DNA from: Campylobacter canadensis
GTDB taxonomy: Bacteria > Campylobacterota > Campylobacteria > Campylobacterales > Campylobacteraceae
Length of the DNA: 64,000 nt
Direction of reading: 5' to 3'
Assembly (NCBI RefSeq): GCF_013177655.1
Contig: NZ_CP035946.1
Location: forward strand, 558,001 to 622,000
Shown: piece after piece, positions 27,445 to 36,886 of the stretch
Numbering within the stretch: the stretch's first letter is position 1
Layout: every line of letters starts with the position of its first letter
Notes under the pieces: generated by a model
What the model was told of the DNA's origin: nothing
Database searches by the model: none
Seen by the model: only the letters and a program-made list of their open reading frames with translations
Program-made: the position numbers and the translations under genes

Positions 27445-27980
27445 TGTTTTGTGCTACAACTATTTTAGCTTACAAAGGAAAAGATGCTTCTGTTATAGGT
27501 GGTGATGGACAAGTTACTTTTGGAAATGCTGTTTTAAAATCAAATGCAGTAAAGCTTAGAAAATTGTACGATGGTAAAATTCTAGCTGGTTTTGCAGGAA
27601 GTACAGCTGATGCTTTTACATTATTTGATATGTTTGAAAAAATGCTTGAAAATAAAAAAGGTGATTTAGAAAGAGCTGTAATTGATTTTTCTAAAGAATG
27701 GAGAAAAGATAAATATTTAAGAAAACTTGAAGCGATGATGATAGTTTTAAATAGAAAGCATATATTTTTATTAAGTGGTACAGGAGATGTTGTGGTACCA
27801 CAAGATGAGTGTATTTGTGCTATTGGAAGTGGTGGAATGTATGCTTTAAGTGCTGCAAGAGCTTTACACGCACATGCAAATTTAGATGAATTAAGCCTAG
27901 TAAAAGAAAGCTTAAAAATTGCTGGAGAAATATGTATTTATACTAATACAAATATTACAACTTATGAATTGAGGGATTAA
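27444..27980 (+). CDS. hslV: HslV (ClpQ) peptidase subunit
   Basis: 178 residues. Proteasome-type threonine protease; the N-terminus reads [27 protein letters not shown]. The catalytic threonine of the family aligns with T5, so four residues rather than only the initiator Met would have to be removed; this is also how I remember the Helicobacter proteins. [14 protein letters not shown] is the conserved late motif. It forms the HslVU protease with the ATPase encoded next. Confidence 0.95.
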   Translation: MFCATTILAYKGKDASVIGGDGQVTFGNAVLKSNAVKLRKLYDGKILAGFAGSTADAFTLFDMFEKMLENKKGDLERAVIDFSKEWRKDKYLRKLEAMMIVLNRKHIFLLSGTGDVVVPQDECICAIGSGGMYALSAARALHAHANLDELSLVKESLKIAGEICIYTNTNITTYELRD

Positions 27981-27981
27981 A

Positions 27982-29301
27982 ATGCAAATGTTACCAAAGG
28001 ATATTGTTAGTTTTTTAGATGAATATATTATCGGTCAAAATAAGGCAAAAAAACAAATAGCTATTGCCTTAAGAAACCGTTATAGAAGATTGCAACTTGA
28101 TAGTGCTATGCAAGATGATATTATGCCAAAAAATATTCTTATGATTGGTAGTACTGGGGTTGGAAAAACAGAAATCGCTAGAAGAATAGCAAAATTAATG
28201 GGCTTGCCTTTTGTAAAAGTAGAAGCTAGTAAATATACTGAAGTTGGCTTTGTTGGTCGTGATGTAGAAAGTATGGTAAGGGACTTAGCGAATGCAGCAT
28301 TAACTTTAGTTAAAAATGAACATTTAGAAAAAAATAAAGCAAGATTACAAGACGTGGTTGAAAGTAAGATTTTAGAAAAACTATTACCACCTTTACCAAA
28401 AGGTGTTAGCGAAGAAAAACAAGTTGAATTTGAAAGCAGTCTTGAAAAAATGAAAGAGCGTTTAAGAGCAGGTGAATTTGATGAAAAAATGATTGAAATT
28501 CAAGTAACACAGCGTTCTTTTGAACAAAATGCTAACCTACCACCTGAATTAGCAGGAATGCAAGAAATGGTAAAAGTAATTGGAATTGCTGATAAAAAAG
28601 TAAAAAAAGAAGTAAAAATTAAAGATGCAAAAAAAATTTTAGAAAATGAATTAATGGACAGTATCTTAGATAATGAGAGTATAAAAGATGAAGCTGCAAG
28701 AAGAATGCAAGATGAAGGTATAATCTTTATAGATGAGATTGATAAGGTAGCTGTTAGTTCATCAAATTCAAATCGCCAAGACCCAAGCAAAGAAGGTGTG
28801 CAAAGAGATTTATTACCTATTGTTGAAGGTAGTGTTGTTAATACAAAACTAGGAAATGTAAAAACTGACCATATTTTATTTATAGCAGCAGGCGCTTTTC
28901 ATCTTAGCAAACCAAGCGATTTAATACCTGAATTACAAGGTCGTTTCCCAATTAGAGTTGAGCTTGATAGTTTAGGCGCTGATGAATTAAAACTTATTTT
29001 AACCACTCCAAAAAATTCTTTATTAAAGCAATATACAGCTTTATTAAGTACAGAAGGTGTTAAACTTGAATTTAGTGATGAAGCGGTTAATAAAATAGCA
29101 CAAATCGCTGCTTTAGCAAATGAAAAAATGGAAGATATAGGCGCTAGAAGATTGCACACTGTAATTGAAAAATTACTTGAAGATATTTCTTTTGAATGTG
29201 AAAAATATGAAAATAAAGAATGCTTAGTTGATGAAGCTTTAGTTGAAGAAAAACTAGGCAAAATAGTAGAAAATAACGATATAGCAAGATACATTTTATG
29301 A
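27982..29301 (+). CDS. hslU: HslU (ClpY) unfoldase ATPase
   Basis: 439 residues. It begins with the family motif PKDIVSFLDEYIIGQNKAKK. Walker A is GSTGVGKTE (about 53-61), the pore motif is GFVGRDVE, and Walker B is IIFIDEIDKVA. The intermediate I-domain lies at about 110-230. The C-terminus is ARYIL, which inserts into HslV. It starts one base after hslV and overlaps era by four bases. Confidence 0.96.
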   Translation: MQMLPKDIVSFLDEYIIGQNKAKKQIAIALRNRYRRLQLDSAMQDDIMPKNILMIGSTGVGKTEIARRIAKLMGLPFVKVEASKYTEVGFVGRDVESMVRDLANAALTLVKNEHLEKNKARLQDVVESKILEKLLPPLPKGVSEEKQVEFESSLEKMKERLRAGEFDEKMIEIQVTQRSFEQNANLPPELAGMQEMVKVIGIADKKVKKEVKIKDAKKILENELMDSILDNESIKDEAARRMQDEGIIFIDEIDKVAVSSSNSNRQDPSKEGVQRDLLPIVEGSVVNTKLGNVKTDHILFIAAGAFHLSKPSDLIPELQGRFPIRVELDSLGADELKLILTTPKNSLLKQYTALLSTEGVKLEFSDEAVNKIAQIAALANEKMEDIGARRLHTVIEKLLEDISFECEKYENKECLVDEALVEEKLGKIVENNDIARYIL

Positions 29302-30161
29302 TAAAAAGTGGTTTTGTTAGTGTAATTGGTCGTACCAATTCAGGAAAAAGTTCTTTGATTAATGCTTTATTAGGCGAAGAACTTTGCTTTATTTCAAGAA
29401 AAGAAAATGCAACTCGCCGTAAAATGAATGTAATCATTATGCACGGCGATAATCAAGTAATTTTAGTAGATACTCCAGGTTTACATGAAAGTAATAAAAC
29501 TTTTAATCAACTTCTAATTGAAGCGGCAAAAAAAAGTATTAATGAATGTGATTTAATTTTATTTGTAATGAGCGTAAAAGATGATTTTAGCGAATATGAA
29601 AAATTTTTATCATTAAATCCAAAAGTAGAGCATATAGTAGTTTTAAATAAAATTGATTTAGTAAAAGATGAATATTTGTTAAAAAAGTTAGCTGAATTTA
29701 ATTTTAATGCTAAAATTATTCCTTTTACAAATAAAAATAATTTTTATAAAAAAATATTACTTGATGAGATTTGTAAATATCTACCAGTTCATCCACATTT
29801 TTTTGATGCTGAACATACTACCGATAAAACTTTAAAAGAAGTAGCAGCGGAGTTAATTTTAGAAAGCATTTATGATAATCTTAGCGATGAAGTACCATAT
29901 TTTTGTGAAGTTGTTGTGCAAAAAGTTATAGAAAAAGATAATGAAACAACTTTTTTTGCAGATATTATCACGGATACAAATTCTCATAAAGCAATGCTAA
30001 TTGGTAAAGAAGCTAACACTATTAAAAGAATTGGTATAAAGGCAAGAAAGCGTTTGCAAGACTTGCTGGGAATAAAAATTAATGTAAAATTACTTGTCAA
30101 ACAAAAAAAACATTGGTATAATGATGAGATTTTTTTAAAACAAATCAAGTTAAGTAATTAA
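29298..30161 (+). CDS. era: GTPase Era
   Basis: 287 residues. GTP-binding motifs are GRTNSGKSS (G1), DTPG (G3) and LNKIDL (G4). A C-terminal KH domain follows (about 200-287, with ANTIKRIGIKARKRLQDLLG). Era assists maturation of 16S rRNA and small-subunit assembly. It follows hslU by a four-base overlap. The next gene begins 16 bases later. Confidence 0.95.
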   Translation: MIKSGFVSVIGRTNSGKSSLINALLGEELCFISRKENATRRKMNVIIMHGDNQVILVDTPGLHESNKTFNQLLIEAAKKSINECDLILFVMSVKDDFSEYEKFLSLNPKVEHIVVLNKIDLVKDEYLLKKLAEFNFNAKIIPFTNKNNFYKKILLDEICKYLPVHPHFFDAEHTTDKTLKEVAAELILESIYDNLSDEVPYFCEVVVQKVIEKDNETTFFADIITDTNSHKAMLIGKEANTIKRIGIKARKRLQDLLGIKINVKLLVKQKKHWYNDEIFLKQIKLSN

Positions 30162-30177
30162 AAAAAGGGTATTGTAA

Positions 30178-31857
30178 ATGTCTAGAAAAAATAACAAAAG
30201 AGATATTATTGCTTATGATATAAATTCAAATAAGCTTTATAGACTTGCTAACAATATATTAAATGAAATTACTATTAAGGATAAGACCAAAACCGCTTAT
30301 AATATTTCTTATATGCCAGGTTTAGAGGTTAAGTATTCTTCTGTTGATGTGTCAAACGAGTCTGATGAAGATGAAATCAATGTTATTACAAATAAGATTT
30401 ATGAATCATTAGGCTTAGATATTGATAAGGATTATAATATAACTTATGGTATTTCAAATGCAAGTATGGGGGTGAATACAATTTATAATGTATTCGTTGT
30501 TGATAATGAAAAAATAGCAGAAACATTTGATGAGGTTGCAAAAAAGATAAATTATATTGATTATCTTGATATGGAGCCTTTGCTTTATAAAACATATTAT
30601 TCAAATCAAATACTAGACAGTATGGGATTGCAAATGTTTATATATCTACATAAAACTTATGCAACACTTACTTTTTATAAAGATGGTGAATTAATTTACT
30701 ATCGTGTTTTGAATAAATTAAGTATTGATATGCTTCATGCTGCTTACTGCAATGATTTAAGCGAAAGAATTAGTGAAAGAATTTTTATTGACGATTTAAA
30801 TAGATATGGATTTGACCATATTGAAGAAGCAAAAAAGATTTCTTTAAATAAAGTTTTAGCTGATGCGTTTAAACTACTTGTAAGTAATATAAGTTTTGGA
30901 ATTAAAACACTATCTTTAGCAGATATGGGTATTAGTAGAGTTATAGTTGGGACTGATATTGGTTTAAGTGATAATTTTTTAAGAAAAATAGAAACTATGT
31001 TTTCTTGCTTTAGAAGCATAGACCCAGATGAGCTTATAGATAGATTGCTTGAAAATAATACAGAAATTAATAGCAACACATTAAGAGTAAATCAATTTTT
31101 AAATATTCACAAGTTTAAATATGACCTATTTAAAAATACTAAGGAATTTATTCCAAATATAAAAGCACAAGAAAATACACTAGAAAATGTTGAGCATGAA
31201 TTAAATATCAATCCTTTTGTTTTAATGAGCTTTTTAAAGGCACAAGAACAATTAAAAGAGCCTATGCCAACTTTTAATATCTCAACATATCTTAGACCTT
31301 TACCGCTATTAAAAAGAAGATCAGGTCAGCTTATTTTAACCGCAGTGCTTGCTTTATTGCTTGCTATTTTGTACCCTATCTTTAACTATTCTTATGGGTA
31401 TTATTTATCGTTCAAGAGTGATACTTTAAGTCAGCAATTACCTAGTGTAAAAGAAACTCACGATAAGTTAAGTCAGCAAATAAGTGGTCTTAAATCTCAA
31501 ATAGATTCGCTTAATCAAAATATAAATCAAAGCAAACAACGCTATAGCTATATTGCTAACTTATTAGATGAAATTTACAATAAAAAGCAACATTATTATG
31601 CAAGAGCAAAAATGGTAAAAGATTTAACAGGCTTTTTAAATGTTAGTAATGTAAAGATAACTACACTAGAAGCTAATGCGAACACGATTGAATTAGGTTT
31701 AAAAGGTGGAAACATAGAAGTAGCTAATTTTTTAAATTCTATTTCTTCTGTTGATAAGTACTCAATTGATTCTAAAGATATAAATATTCAAAATATTATA
31801 AATCCTGATGGAAGTAGTGAGTATGTAAGTAAAGTTGTTATAAGGGTTGTAAAATGA
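30178..31857 (+). CDS. PilM-PilN type fusion protein (GspL-like) of the competence secretion machine
   Basis: 559 residues. The cytoplasmic part (about 1-370) has the outline of an actin-like PilM/GspL domain. A single transmembrane helix lies at about 382-404. A coiled coil (about 415-470) and a small periplasmic domain (about 480-559, VKITTLEANANTIELGLKGGNIEVANFLNSIS) are like PilN. This combination is the layout of GspL in type II secretion and of PilM plus PilN in type IV pili. It opens a nine-gene run ending with ctsE and ctsF. I recall a C. jejuni counterpart next to era (Cj0660c region). The domain assignment is structural inference; sequence similarity to PilM is low. Confidence 0.6.
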   Translation: MSRKNNKRDIIAYDINSNKLYRLANNILNEITIKDKTKTAYNISYMPGLEVKYSSVDVSNESDEDEINVITNKIYESLGLDIDKDYNITYGISNASMGVNTIYNVFVVDNEKIAETFDEVAKKINYIDYLDMEPLLYKTYYSNQILDSMGLQMFIYLHKTYATLTFYKDGELIYYRVLNKLSIDMLHAAYCNDLSERISERIFIDDLNRYGFDHIEEAKKISLNKVLADAFKLLVSNISFGIKTLSLADMGISRVIVGTDIGLSDNFLRKIETMFSCFRSIDPDELIDRLLENNTEINSNTLRVNQFLNIHKFKYDLFKNTKEFIPNIKAQENTLENVEHELNINPFVLMSFLKAQEQLKEPMPTFNISTYLRPLPLLKRRSGQLILTAVLALLLAILYPIFNYSYGYYLSFKSDTLSQQLPSVKETHDKLSQQISGLKSQIDSLNQNINQSKQRYSYIANLLDEIYNKKQHYYARAKMVKDLTGFLNVSNVKITTLEANANTIELGLKGGNIEVANFLNSISSVDKYSIDSKDINIQNIINPDGSSEYVSKVVIRVVK

Positions 31858-32576
31858 ATAAGGGTGTAAATTATTTAGATAAGATTGATGATTATTTTTC
31901 ATTAAAACCAAACAATGTTTTTTATGCTTGTGCAGTGTTATTGTTTGTAGCTGTTTTTTATTTAGTTTATGATTATACTTATGAAGATTCAGAAGTATAT
32001 GTAAATGAAATTGTTGAAAAAACTAATGAAATGACTAAAACTATTGAAAGCTTGCAAGCTTTTATTGATGATAATAATAGTAGGGCTGCAGTGCCTAATA
32101 TGCAAAAAAGATTGCAAGATTTAAGAAAAGAAGAGAAGACTATAAACGATGATACAGCTTTTTTTGATAATAAATTAAAAGAAATATCTCCTTTATTGTT
32201 TAATCAAAAAAATTGGTCAAAATTTATTACAAAAATTAATTCTCAAGCTATGAAAAATAATTTAATTATTGGCGATATACAAAGTAGATTAAATGATGCT
32301 CATAGCAGAAAAGTTGAAGAAATTTTCAATATTTCTTTTAGCATTAAAGGTAAATTTCAAGATATTTTAAGATTTATTAATTCATTAGAAGAATCAGAAG
32401 ATATTGTAGATATTACAAGCATAAAGATGTATTCTAATAAAAAATATCTTAATCTAGAAAACAATCAAAATAATAATCAAAATAATAATCAAAATAATAA
32501 CTCAAATAATGTAGAAGAAGATGATGGCAGTATTAAAACTGAATTAAAAATTTCAATTTGGGGGATTAAGTACTAA
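31854..32576 (+). CDS. PilO/GspM-like inner-membrane assembly protein
   Basis: 240 residues. One N-terminal transmembrane helix (about 18-40) precedes a coiled coil (about 48-115) and a ferredoxin-like periplasmic domain (about 115-200, with FNISFSIKGKFQDILRFINSLEES). This is the PilO/GspM layout. Near the C-terminus an Asn/Gln run of about 17 residues (about 202-219) is encoded by a 12-base repeat (CAAAATAATAAT). It overlaps the PilMN-like gene by four bases and abuts the PilP-like gene. Confidence 0.6.
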   Translation: MNKGVNYLDKIDDYFSLKPNNVFYACAVLLFVAVFYLVYDYTYEDSEVYVNEIVEKTNEMTKTIESLQAFIDDNNSRAAVPNMQKRLQDLRKEEKTINDDTAFFDNKLKEISPLLFNQKNWSKFITKINSQAMKNNLIIGDIQSRLNDAHSRKVEEIFNISFSIKGKFQDILRFINSLEESEDIVDITSIKMYSNKKYLNLENNQNNNQNNNQNNNSNNVEEDDGSIKTELKISIWGIKY

Positions 32577-32959
32577 TGAAAAATATATTTTTAATGATTT
32601 TATTAACAATAAATGTGCTTGCTATTGACAAAGAAGCTATAGAGCAAAAGATTAAAGCTTTATCAGATGCAAGAGTGATTTTAAACAGTAGTGATATTGA
32701 TATGTTAAATAATCCATTTTATCAAGTTGTTACGAATAAATCTCAGCAAAATACAGAACCAGTACTTACTTTTACATTATCAGCTATAGTTGAAAAAAGA
32801 GCTAAAATTAACAATAAGTGGTATGAGGTTAATGAAGAAATTGATGGAAGTAACGGCTATAAAGTTGTTTCAATAAAAAATGATATTGTTGGAATATCAA
32901 ATTCTAATAATTATAAAGAATTAAATTTAAAGGATTTTCAAAATGTTCAAATCAATTAA
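32576..32959 (+). CDS. PilP/GspC-like periplasmic protein
   Basis: 127 residues with a signal peptide (about 1-16). A small beta-domain contains LTFTLSAIVEKRAKINNKWYEVNEEIDGSNGYKVVSI, which follows the PilP/GspC homology-region pattern (a binding face for the secretin). Its position immediately before the secretin gene, with 17 bases of overlap, supports this. It may correspond to one of the C. jejuni Cts proteins, but I cannot fix which one. Confidence 0.6.
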   Translation: MKNIFLMILLTINVLAIDKEAIEQKIKALSDARVILNSSDIDMLNNPFYQVVTNKSQQNTEPVLTFTLSAIVEKRAKINNKWYEVNEEIDGSNGYKVVSIKNDIVGISNSNNYKELNLKDFQNVQIN

Positions 32960-34538
32960 TAAAAAACTTTTCTTATCTATTTGTTTAGTTGGTTCTTTAG
33001 CTGCAAATTCTTATGCAGCAAGTTGTTCAAAAAGAGCTTTTGATATTAAGGTAAAAGAAGAAACATCAGCAAATGAGATTATCAATCAATTATCAAATAT
33101 CTGTTCATTTAGCGTAGTGTATAAAGACTCTTATGCAAAGACTGCTTTAACACAAAAGCAAAATGGTATTAATATGAAAAAGATGCACCTTAAAGATATT
33201 TTTGATTTCTTAATTAAAGAACAAGGTTTAACTTATGAATTTGAAAATAATATTTTAAGAGTTGTTGGATTAGAAACTAAAACTTTTAAATTAGATTATA
33301 TTACTTCAATTCGTGAAGGTAGCGCTATTACAAAGGCTAATGTTGATTCATCTTCAAGTTCATCATCTTCAAGTTCATCATCTTCAAGTTCATCATCTTC
33401 AAGTTCATCATCTGATGATGATAATATAATTAAAACATCAGAAAAGTTTGATTTTTGGAAGGATATAGGTAAAGAAATTATTGATATTATGCAAAATTCA
33501 GGTAAGGGTACTCCAGTGATTGCACCTACTATTAACTCAAATGCAGGTTTAATTACAGTTACTTCAAATGAGGCTACTCTTGATAAAATTCAAGCATATT
33601 TAAATAGAGTTGAAGAATCTCTTAAAAAACAAGTTATTATTGATGTATCTATTATTGAGGTTAGCTTAGACAAATCTCATAAAACAGGTGTTGATTGGTC
33701 TAAATTTAATTTAGGTTTTGATACTACAAATTCTCAGGATGCAAAGGACGCAGGTATTATTAACGATGCTTCAAATATTTTATTTGGTAAGCTAATTACA
33801 GGTACAGGTATTAGAAATGAAAGTTTAGCAGACCAAGGAGTAAAATCATCTTTTGAAGGTAGATTATCTTTTAACTTAACAGGTATGCTTAATTTCTTAA
33901 AACAAAGCGGAGATGCTAAGGTTGTTTCTAGTCCAAAAATTGCAACTTTAAATAACCAACAAGCTTTAATAACAGTTGGAGATACAATTAATTATAAATT
34001 AAAAAGCTCTTCAACAAGTTCAAGTGGTGATAGCACATCGCAAAGTGAAGAAATGCAATCGATTTTTGTGGGTATTTTATTGAATATTTTACCTGAAATA
34101 TCAGACGATAATAAAATTATGCTAAGAATTAATCCAAGTATTTCATCACTTAGAAATGCAGAAGATGGTAATTCAACTTCAAATGCAGATAGAACAATAG
34201 CTCCTGATACAAAACAAAAGAAAATATCAACAGTTGTTCAGGTAAGAGATGGTGAATCTATAGTTTTAGGTGGCTTGATTAATGAAGTTGATGGTTATAC
34301 TAAAAATGGTATTCCAGTATTACAAGACATTCCATTACTTGGAAAGTTATTTGGTTCAACTGCTAAAACAAAAAATAAGAGCGAATTAGTGTTTGTAATT
34401 ACTCCGCATATTGTTGATTTTAGTAAAAATAAAGAAGATATTAAAAATTCTTTAGAAGATTTAGGTTATACACTTGCGCTTGATTATAAAGATGAGCTTA
34501 AGCCAAATGCAACTAAAGACGAGATATTAAAAAAGTAA
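32943..34538 (+). CDS. ctsD: Secretin of the competence system (CtsD, GspD/PilQ/MshL type)
   Basis: 531 residues with a signal peptide (about 1-25). An STN-like N-terminal domain with C-terminal extension (about 27-120) is followed by a 22-serine run (33348-33413), N-domains and the secretin core (about 215-500). Core motifs include VVSSPKIATLNNQQALITVGD and VRDGESIVLGGLINE, ending PLLGKLFGS. It forms the outer-membrane ring for DNA uptake or pilus-like secretion. In C. jejuni CtsD is needed for natural transformation. The serine linker is encoded by a 15-base tandem repeat and may vary in length. Confidence 0.85.
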   Translation: MFKSINKKLFLSICLVGSLAANSYAASCSKRAFDIKVKEETSANEIINQLSNICSFSVVYKDSYAKTALTQKQNGINMKKMHLKDIFDFLIKEQGLTYEFENNILRVVGLETKTFKLDYITSIREGSAITKANVDSSSSSSSSSSSSSSSSSSSSSSDDDNIIKTSEKFDFWKDIGKEIIDIMQNSGKGTPVIAPTINSNAGLITVTSNEATLDKIQAYLNRVEESLKKQVIIDVSIIEVSLDKSHKTGVDWSKFNLGFDTTNSQDAKDAGIINDASNILFGKLITGTGIRNESLADQGVKSSFEGRLSFNLTGMLNFLKQSGDAKVVSSPKIATLNNQQALITVGDTINYKLKSSSTSSSGDSTSQSEEMQSIFVGILLNILPEISDDNKIMLRINPSISSLRNAEDGNSTSNADRTIAPDTKQKKISTVVQVRDGESIVLGGLINEVDGYTKNGIPVLQDIPLLGKLFGSTAKTKNKSELVFVITPHIVDFSKNKEDIKNSLEDLGYTLALDYKDELKPNATKDEILKK

Positions 34539-34539
34539 T

Positions 34540-35373
34540 ATGAGTAATAAATATACTTATGCAAAGGAGCTATTTATTGATAATTTAGCTTCTTTTAATT
34601 TTATAAACTTAGATAAATCTAAGATTACTTATCATAGAATAATTAGTGCTTTGTCAAAACCATTAAAGCTTATTTTATTTTATGGAAAACCAGGTAGTGG
34701 AAAGACTTTTATACTTACCAAAGTTGAAAATGATTTAAAAAAACAAGATAAAAAAATAATTTTCTTTCCACAACCTTTTTATTCTGAGAAAGAATTTTTT
34801 TCAACCTTATTTTATGAAATAAATAAGGAAGAAAAAGAAATACTATCTTATGAATCTTTTTTAAAAAACTACAAAGAGCTTTTAGTTGTTAGCGAAGAAG
34901 AAGCAAAAAAAGAACCATTTTTAATAATGCTAGATGAAGCTCAACTTTATCCGCAGATTTTAATTGAGAAAATTAGATTATTAGCTGATACAAAATTGTT
35001 TAGATTTTTATTTACAGTGCATAAAACAAGTGTAGGGGAAGAAGATGTATTAGCACAAGAGCATTTTACAACTCGTATTTGGGAAAGCATTGAGCTAGTT
35101 GAATCTACACAAAGTGAAGTTATAACTTATATTGAAAAAAAGCTTGATAGTTTAAGTGATAAATTAGGGAATAATTTTTTTGTAAAAAAAGATTATGATT
35201 TTATCTATAAGCTAACTAAAGGAAACTTAAGAACTGTAAATTTATTACTTTATAAGGCTTTTGAAATATACGAATTTTATGAGCAAGAAAAATCAAGTGA
35301 ATTTGCAAATGCTAACATTAATGAAAAGGTTCTTACAATGTCAGCTATTTCACAAAGGCTTATAAATGCTTAA
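34540..35373 (+). CDS. ctsP: AAA ATPase of ExeA/MshM type (CtsP)
   Basis: 277 residues. Walker A is GKPGSGKT (about 49-56) and Walker B is LIMLDEAQ (about 128-135). The C-terminal helical part has LTKGNLRTVNLLLYKAF, typical of ExeA/GspA-type ATPases. In C. jejuni, the NTP-binding-motif protein CtsP is part of the transformation machinery, and the position after the secretin fits. It starts one base after ctsD. No transmembrane segment or C-terminal peptidoglycan-binding domain is seen, unlike full-length ExeA. Confidence 0.72.
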   Translation: MSNKYTYAKELFIDNLASFNFINLDKSKITYHRIISALSKPLKLILFYGKPGSGKTFILTKVENDLKKQDKKIIFFPQPFYSEKEFFSTLFYEINKEEKEILSYESFLKNYKELLVVSEEEAKKEPFLIMLDEAQLYPQILIEKIRLLADTKLFRFLFTVHKTSVGEEDVLAQEHFTTRIWESIELVESTQSEVITYIEKKLDSLSDKLGNNFFVKKDYDFIYKLTKGNLRTVNLLLYKAFEIYEFYEQEKSSEFANANINEKVLTMSAISQRLINA

Positions 35374-36346
35374 TATGTACGAAATTATTGAATTAGAAAG
35401 CAAGTATTTAGAATATACTAAAAAAAATAAAAAAAAGAAGAATTTTTTATATTTAAGTATCGGTTTTTGTAGTATTTTAGTTGTTTTATTTGTGCTTATT
35501 TTTATTAACTTTTTTTTCAATCAAAGCAATCAACAAAGTCAAGTAGCTTCTACAAATAAAGCTATTATTCAAGATGAAGTAACAAAAAGTATTGTTTTAA
35601 AAGAAAAAGAAAAAATTCTACAAAGTAAAATTTCAAATTTAAATTCAAAAAAAGCTAATGAAAATTTAAATAATAGTATAGCAAAGGTTGAAGAAAAGCA
35701 ACAAAATAATATACAAGAAATAGAAAGTAAAAAAAGTCAATCTTTAGAAGAAAACGCAATATTTAAAAAAGATGATATTGTAAATAACCTAGCAAATAAT
35801 TTACCAACATTTGAAATAAAATCAATTGGTGTAAAAAATAGTACTATTGAGAAAAATAAAAAAGATATTAGCAACAATAATTCTTCAAATAAACAAAATG
35901 TATTAAAACAAATACAAGCGCCTAAAGAAGTATTTGTAAATTCAAATATGCAAATTGTACAAAGTGAGCAAGAAGATAAAGAAGAAGAGCTAAATCCTAA
36001 TATAATAATAACAGATTCTCAAAGTAAAACTAAGCTAAAAACAAATAAAAATAGTGATATTAAAGAATTACAAAGTAATTATAATGAAACAGGTAGTATT
36101 TATTTTGCGATTGAGCTTAGCAAACAATATTATTTAATGGCTGATTATTCTAATGCTAGAAAATGGTCTATTATTGCTAATCAAAAAGATAAAGCAAATG
36201 AAGAAACTTGGATTTTATTTGCAAAAGCTAGTTATAAATTAGGGCAAAAAGAACAGGCTTTAAATGCTTTAACAAATTATAATAAAGATGTAAATTCTAC
36301 AAAGGTAAATAAATTAATTGAGCAAATTAAAGGAAATACATTATGA
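35366..36346 (+). CDS. Membrane-anchored TPR protein of the competence cluster (MshN-like)
   Basis: 326 residues. A short cytoplasmic N-terminus and one transmembrane helix (about 27-49) are followed by a long low-complexity periplasmic linker rich in N, K, S and E (about 50-220) and two to three TPR-like helices (about 225-320, TGSIYFAIELSKQYYLMADYSNARKW). The outline matches MshN of MSHA-type systems. It overlaps ctsP by eight bases and the next gene by four. A second possible start (35375) gives nearly the same protein. Confidence 0.55.
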   Translation: MLNMYEIIELESKYLEYTKKNKKKKNFLYLSIGFCSILVVLFVLIFINFFFNQSNQQSQVASTNKAIIQDEVTKSIVLKEKEKILQSKISNLNSKKANENLNNSIAKVEEKQQNNIQEIESKKSQSLEENAIFKKDDIVNNLANNLPTFEIKSIGVKNSTIEKNKKDISNNNSSNKQNVLKQIQAPKEVFVNSNMQIVQSEQEDKEEELNPNIIITDSQSKTKLKTNKNSDIKELQSNYNETGSIYFAIELSKQYYLMADYSNARKWSIIANQKDKANEETWILFAKASYKLGQKEQALNALTNYNKDVNSTKVNKLIEQIKGNTL

Positions 36347-36885
36347 GATATTTTTTAATATTTACTTTTTTATTTTTGCAATTAAATGCACTTGATATTG
36401 ATAAATTAGAAGATTATATCATTAAAGAACAATATGCAAAAGTATGTAATAACAATATTTACAATATTGCAATGAAAAATCAAGACGATGGTTTATTAAA
36501 TTTATATGCTATAGCTTGCTTAAGGTCTGATTTTATTAATAAATTAGCCCCTGTTATTATTACAATGAGAAAGAGTAAAGAAGCAAGAGATAATGCAATT
36601 TATTATTCAACTATTTTATATAAAAAGAAATTATTATATTCAGCAATAGTTGATGGAGTTGATATAAGTGCTATTAAATTGCCAAAGTGTGATTATGTAT
36701 TATCAGACATTTACGATGATTATGTAAGTGGTAATTATGAAAAAAAAGGCGATAATTATTATTTTAAAAAAGATGGTAAGTATAAGTATTTAGTTAATAC
36801 TAAATATGATTTACCTTATGTTAAGTTAATAGTTAATGTATTAGGCGATAATCTAAATATTATTGAAAAGAAAGAGTACTGGTGA
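36343..36885 (+). CDS. Small exported protein of unknown function in the competence cluster
   Basis: 180 residues with a signal peptide (about 1-16). I do not recognise a domain. It has three cysteines (about 32, 56 and 109), the sequence LDIDKLEDYIIKEQYAKVCNN near the N-terminus and a Tyr/Lys/Asp-rich C-terminus. The four-base overlap with the TPR protein and tight spacing to ctsE place it in the same operon, so a structural or accessory role in the secretion machine is likely. Confidence 0.6.
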   Translation: MRYFLIFTFLFLQLNALDIDKLEDYIIKEQYAKVCNNNIYNIAMKNQDDGLLNLYAIACLRSDFINKLAPVIITMRKSKEARDNAIYYSTILYKKKLLYSAIVDGVDISAIKLPKCDYVLSDIYDDYVSGNYEKKGDNYYFKKDGKYKYLVNTKYDLPYVKLIVNVLGDNLNIIEKKEYW

Positions 36886-36886
36886 A

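Noticed and set aside
30178-36885. A new secretion system unrelated to known ones
   Set aside because: Secretin, GspE and GspF homologues plus layout show it is the Campylobacter competence type; only the gene arrangement is unusual.
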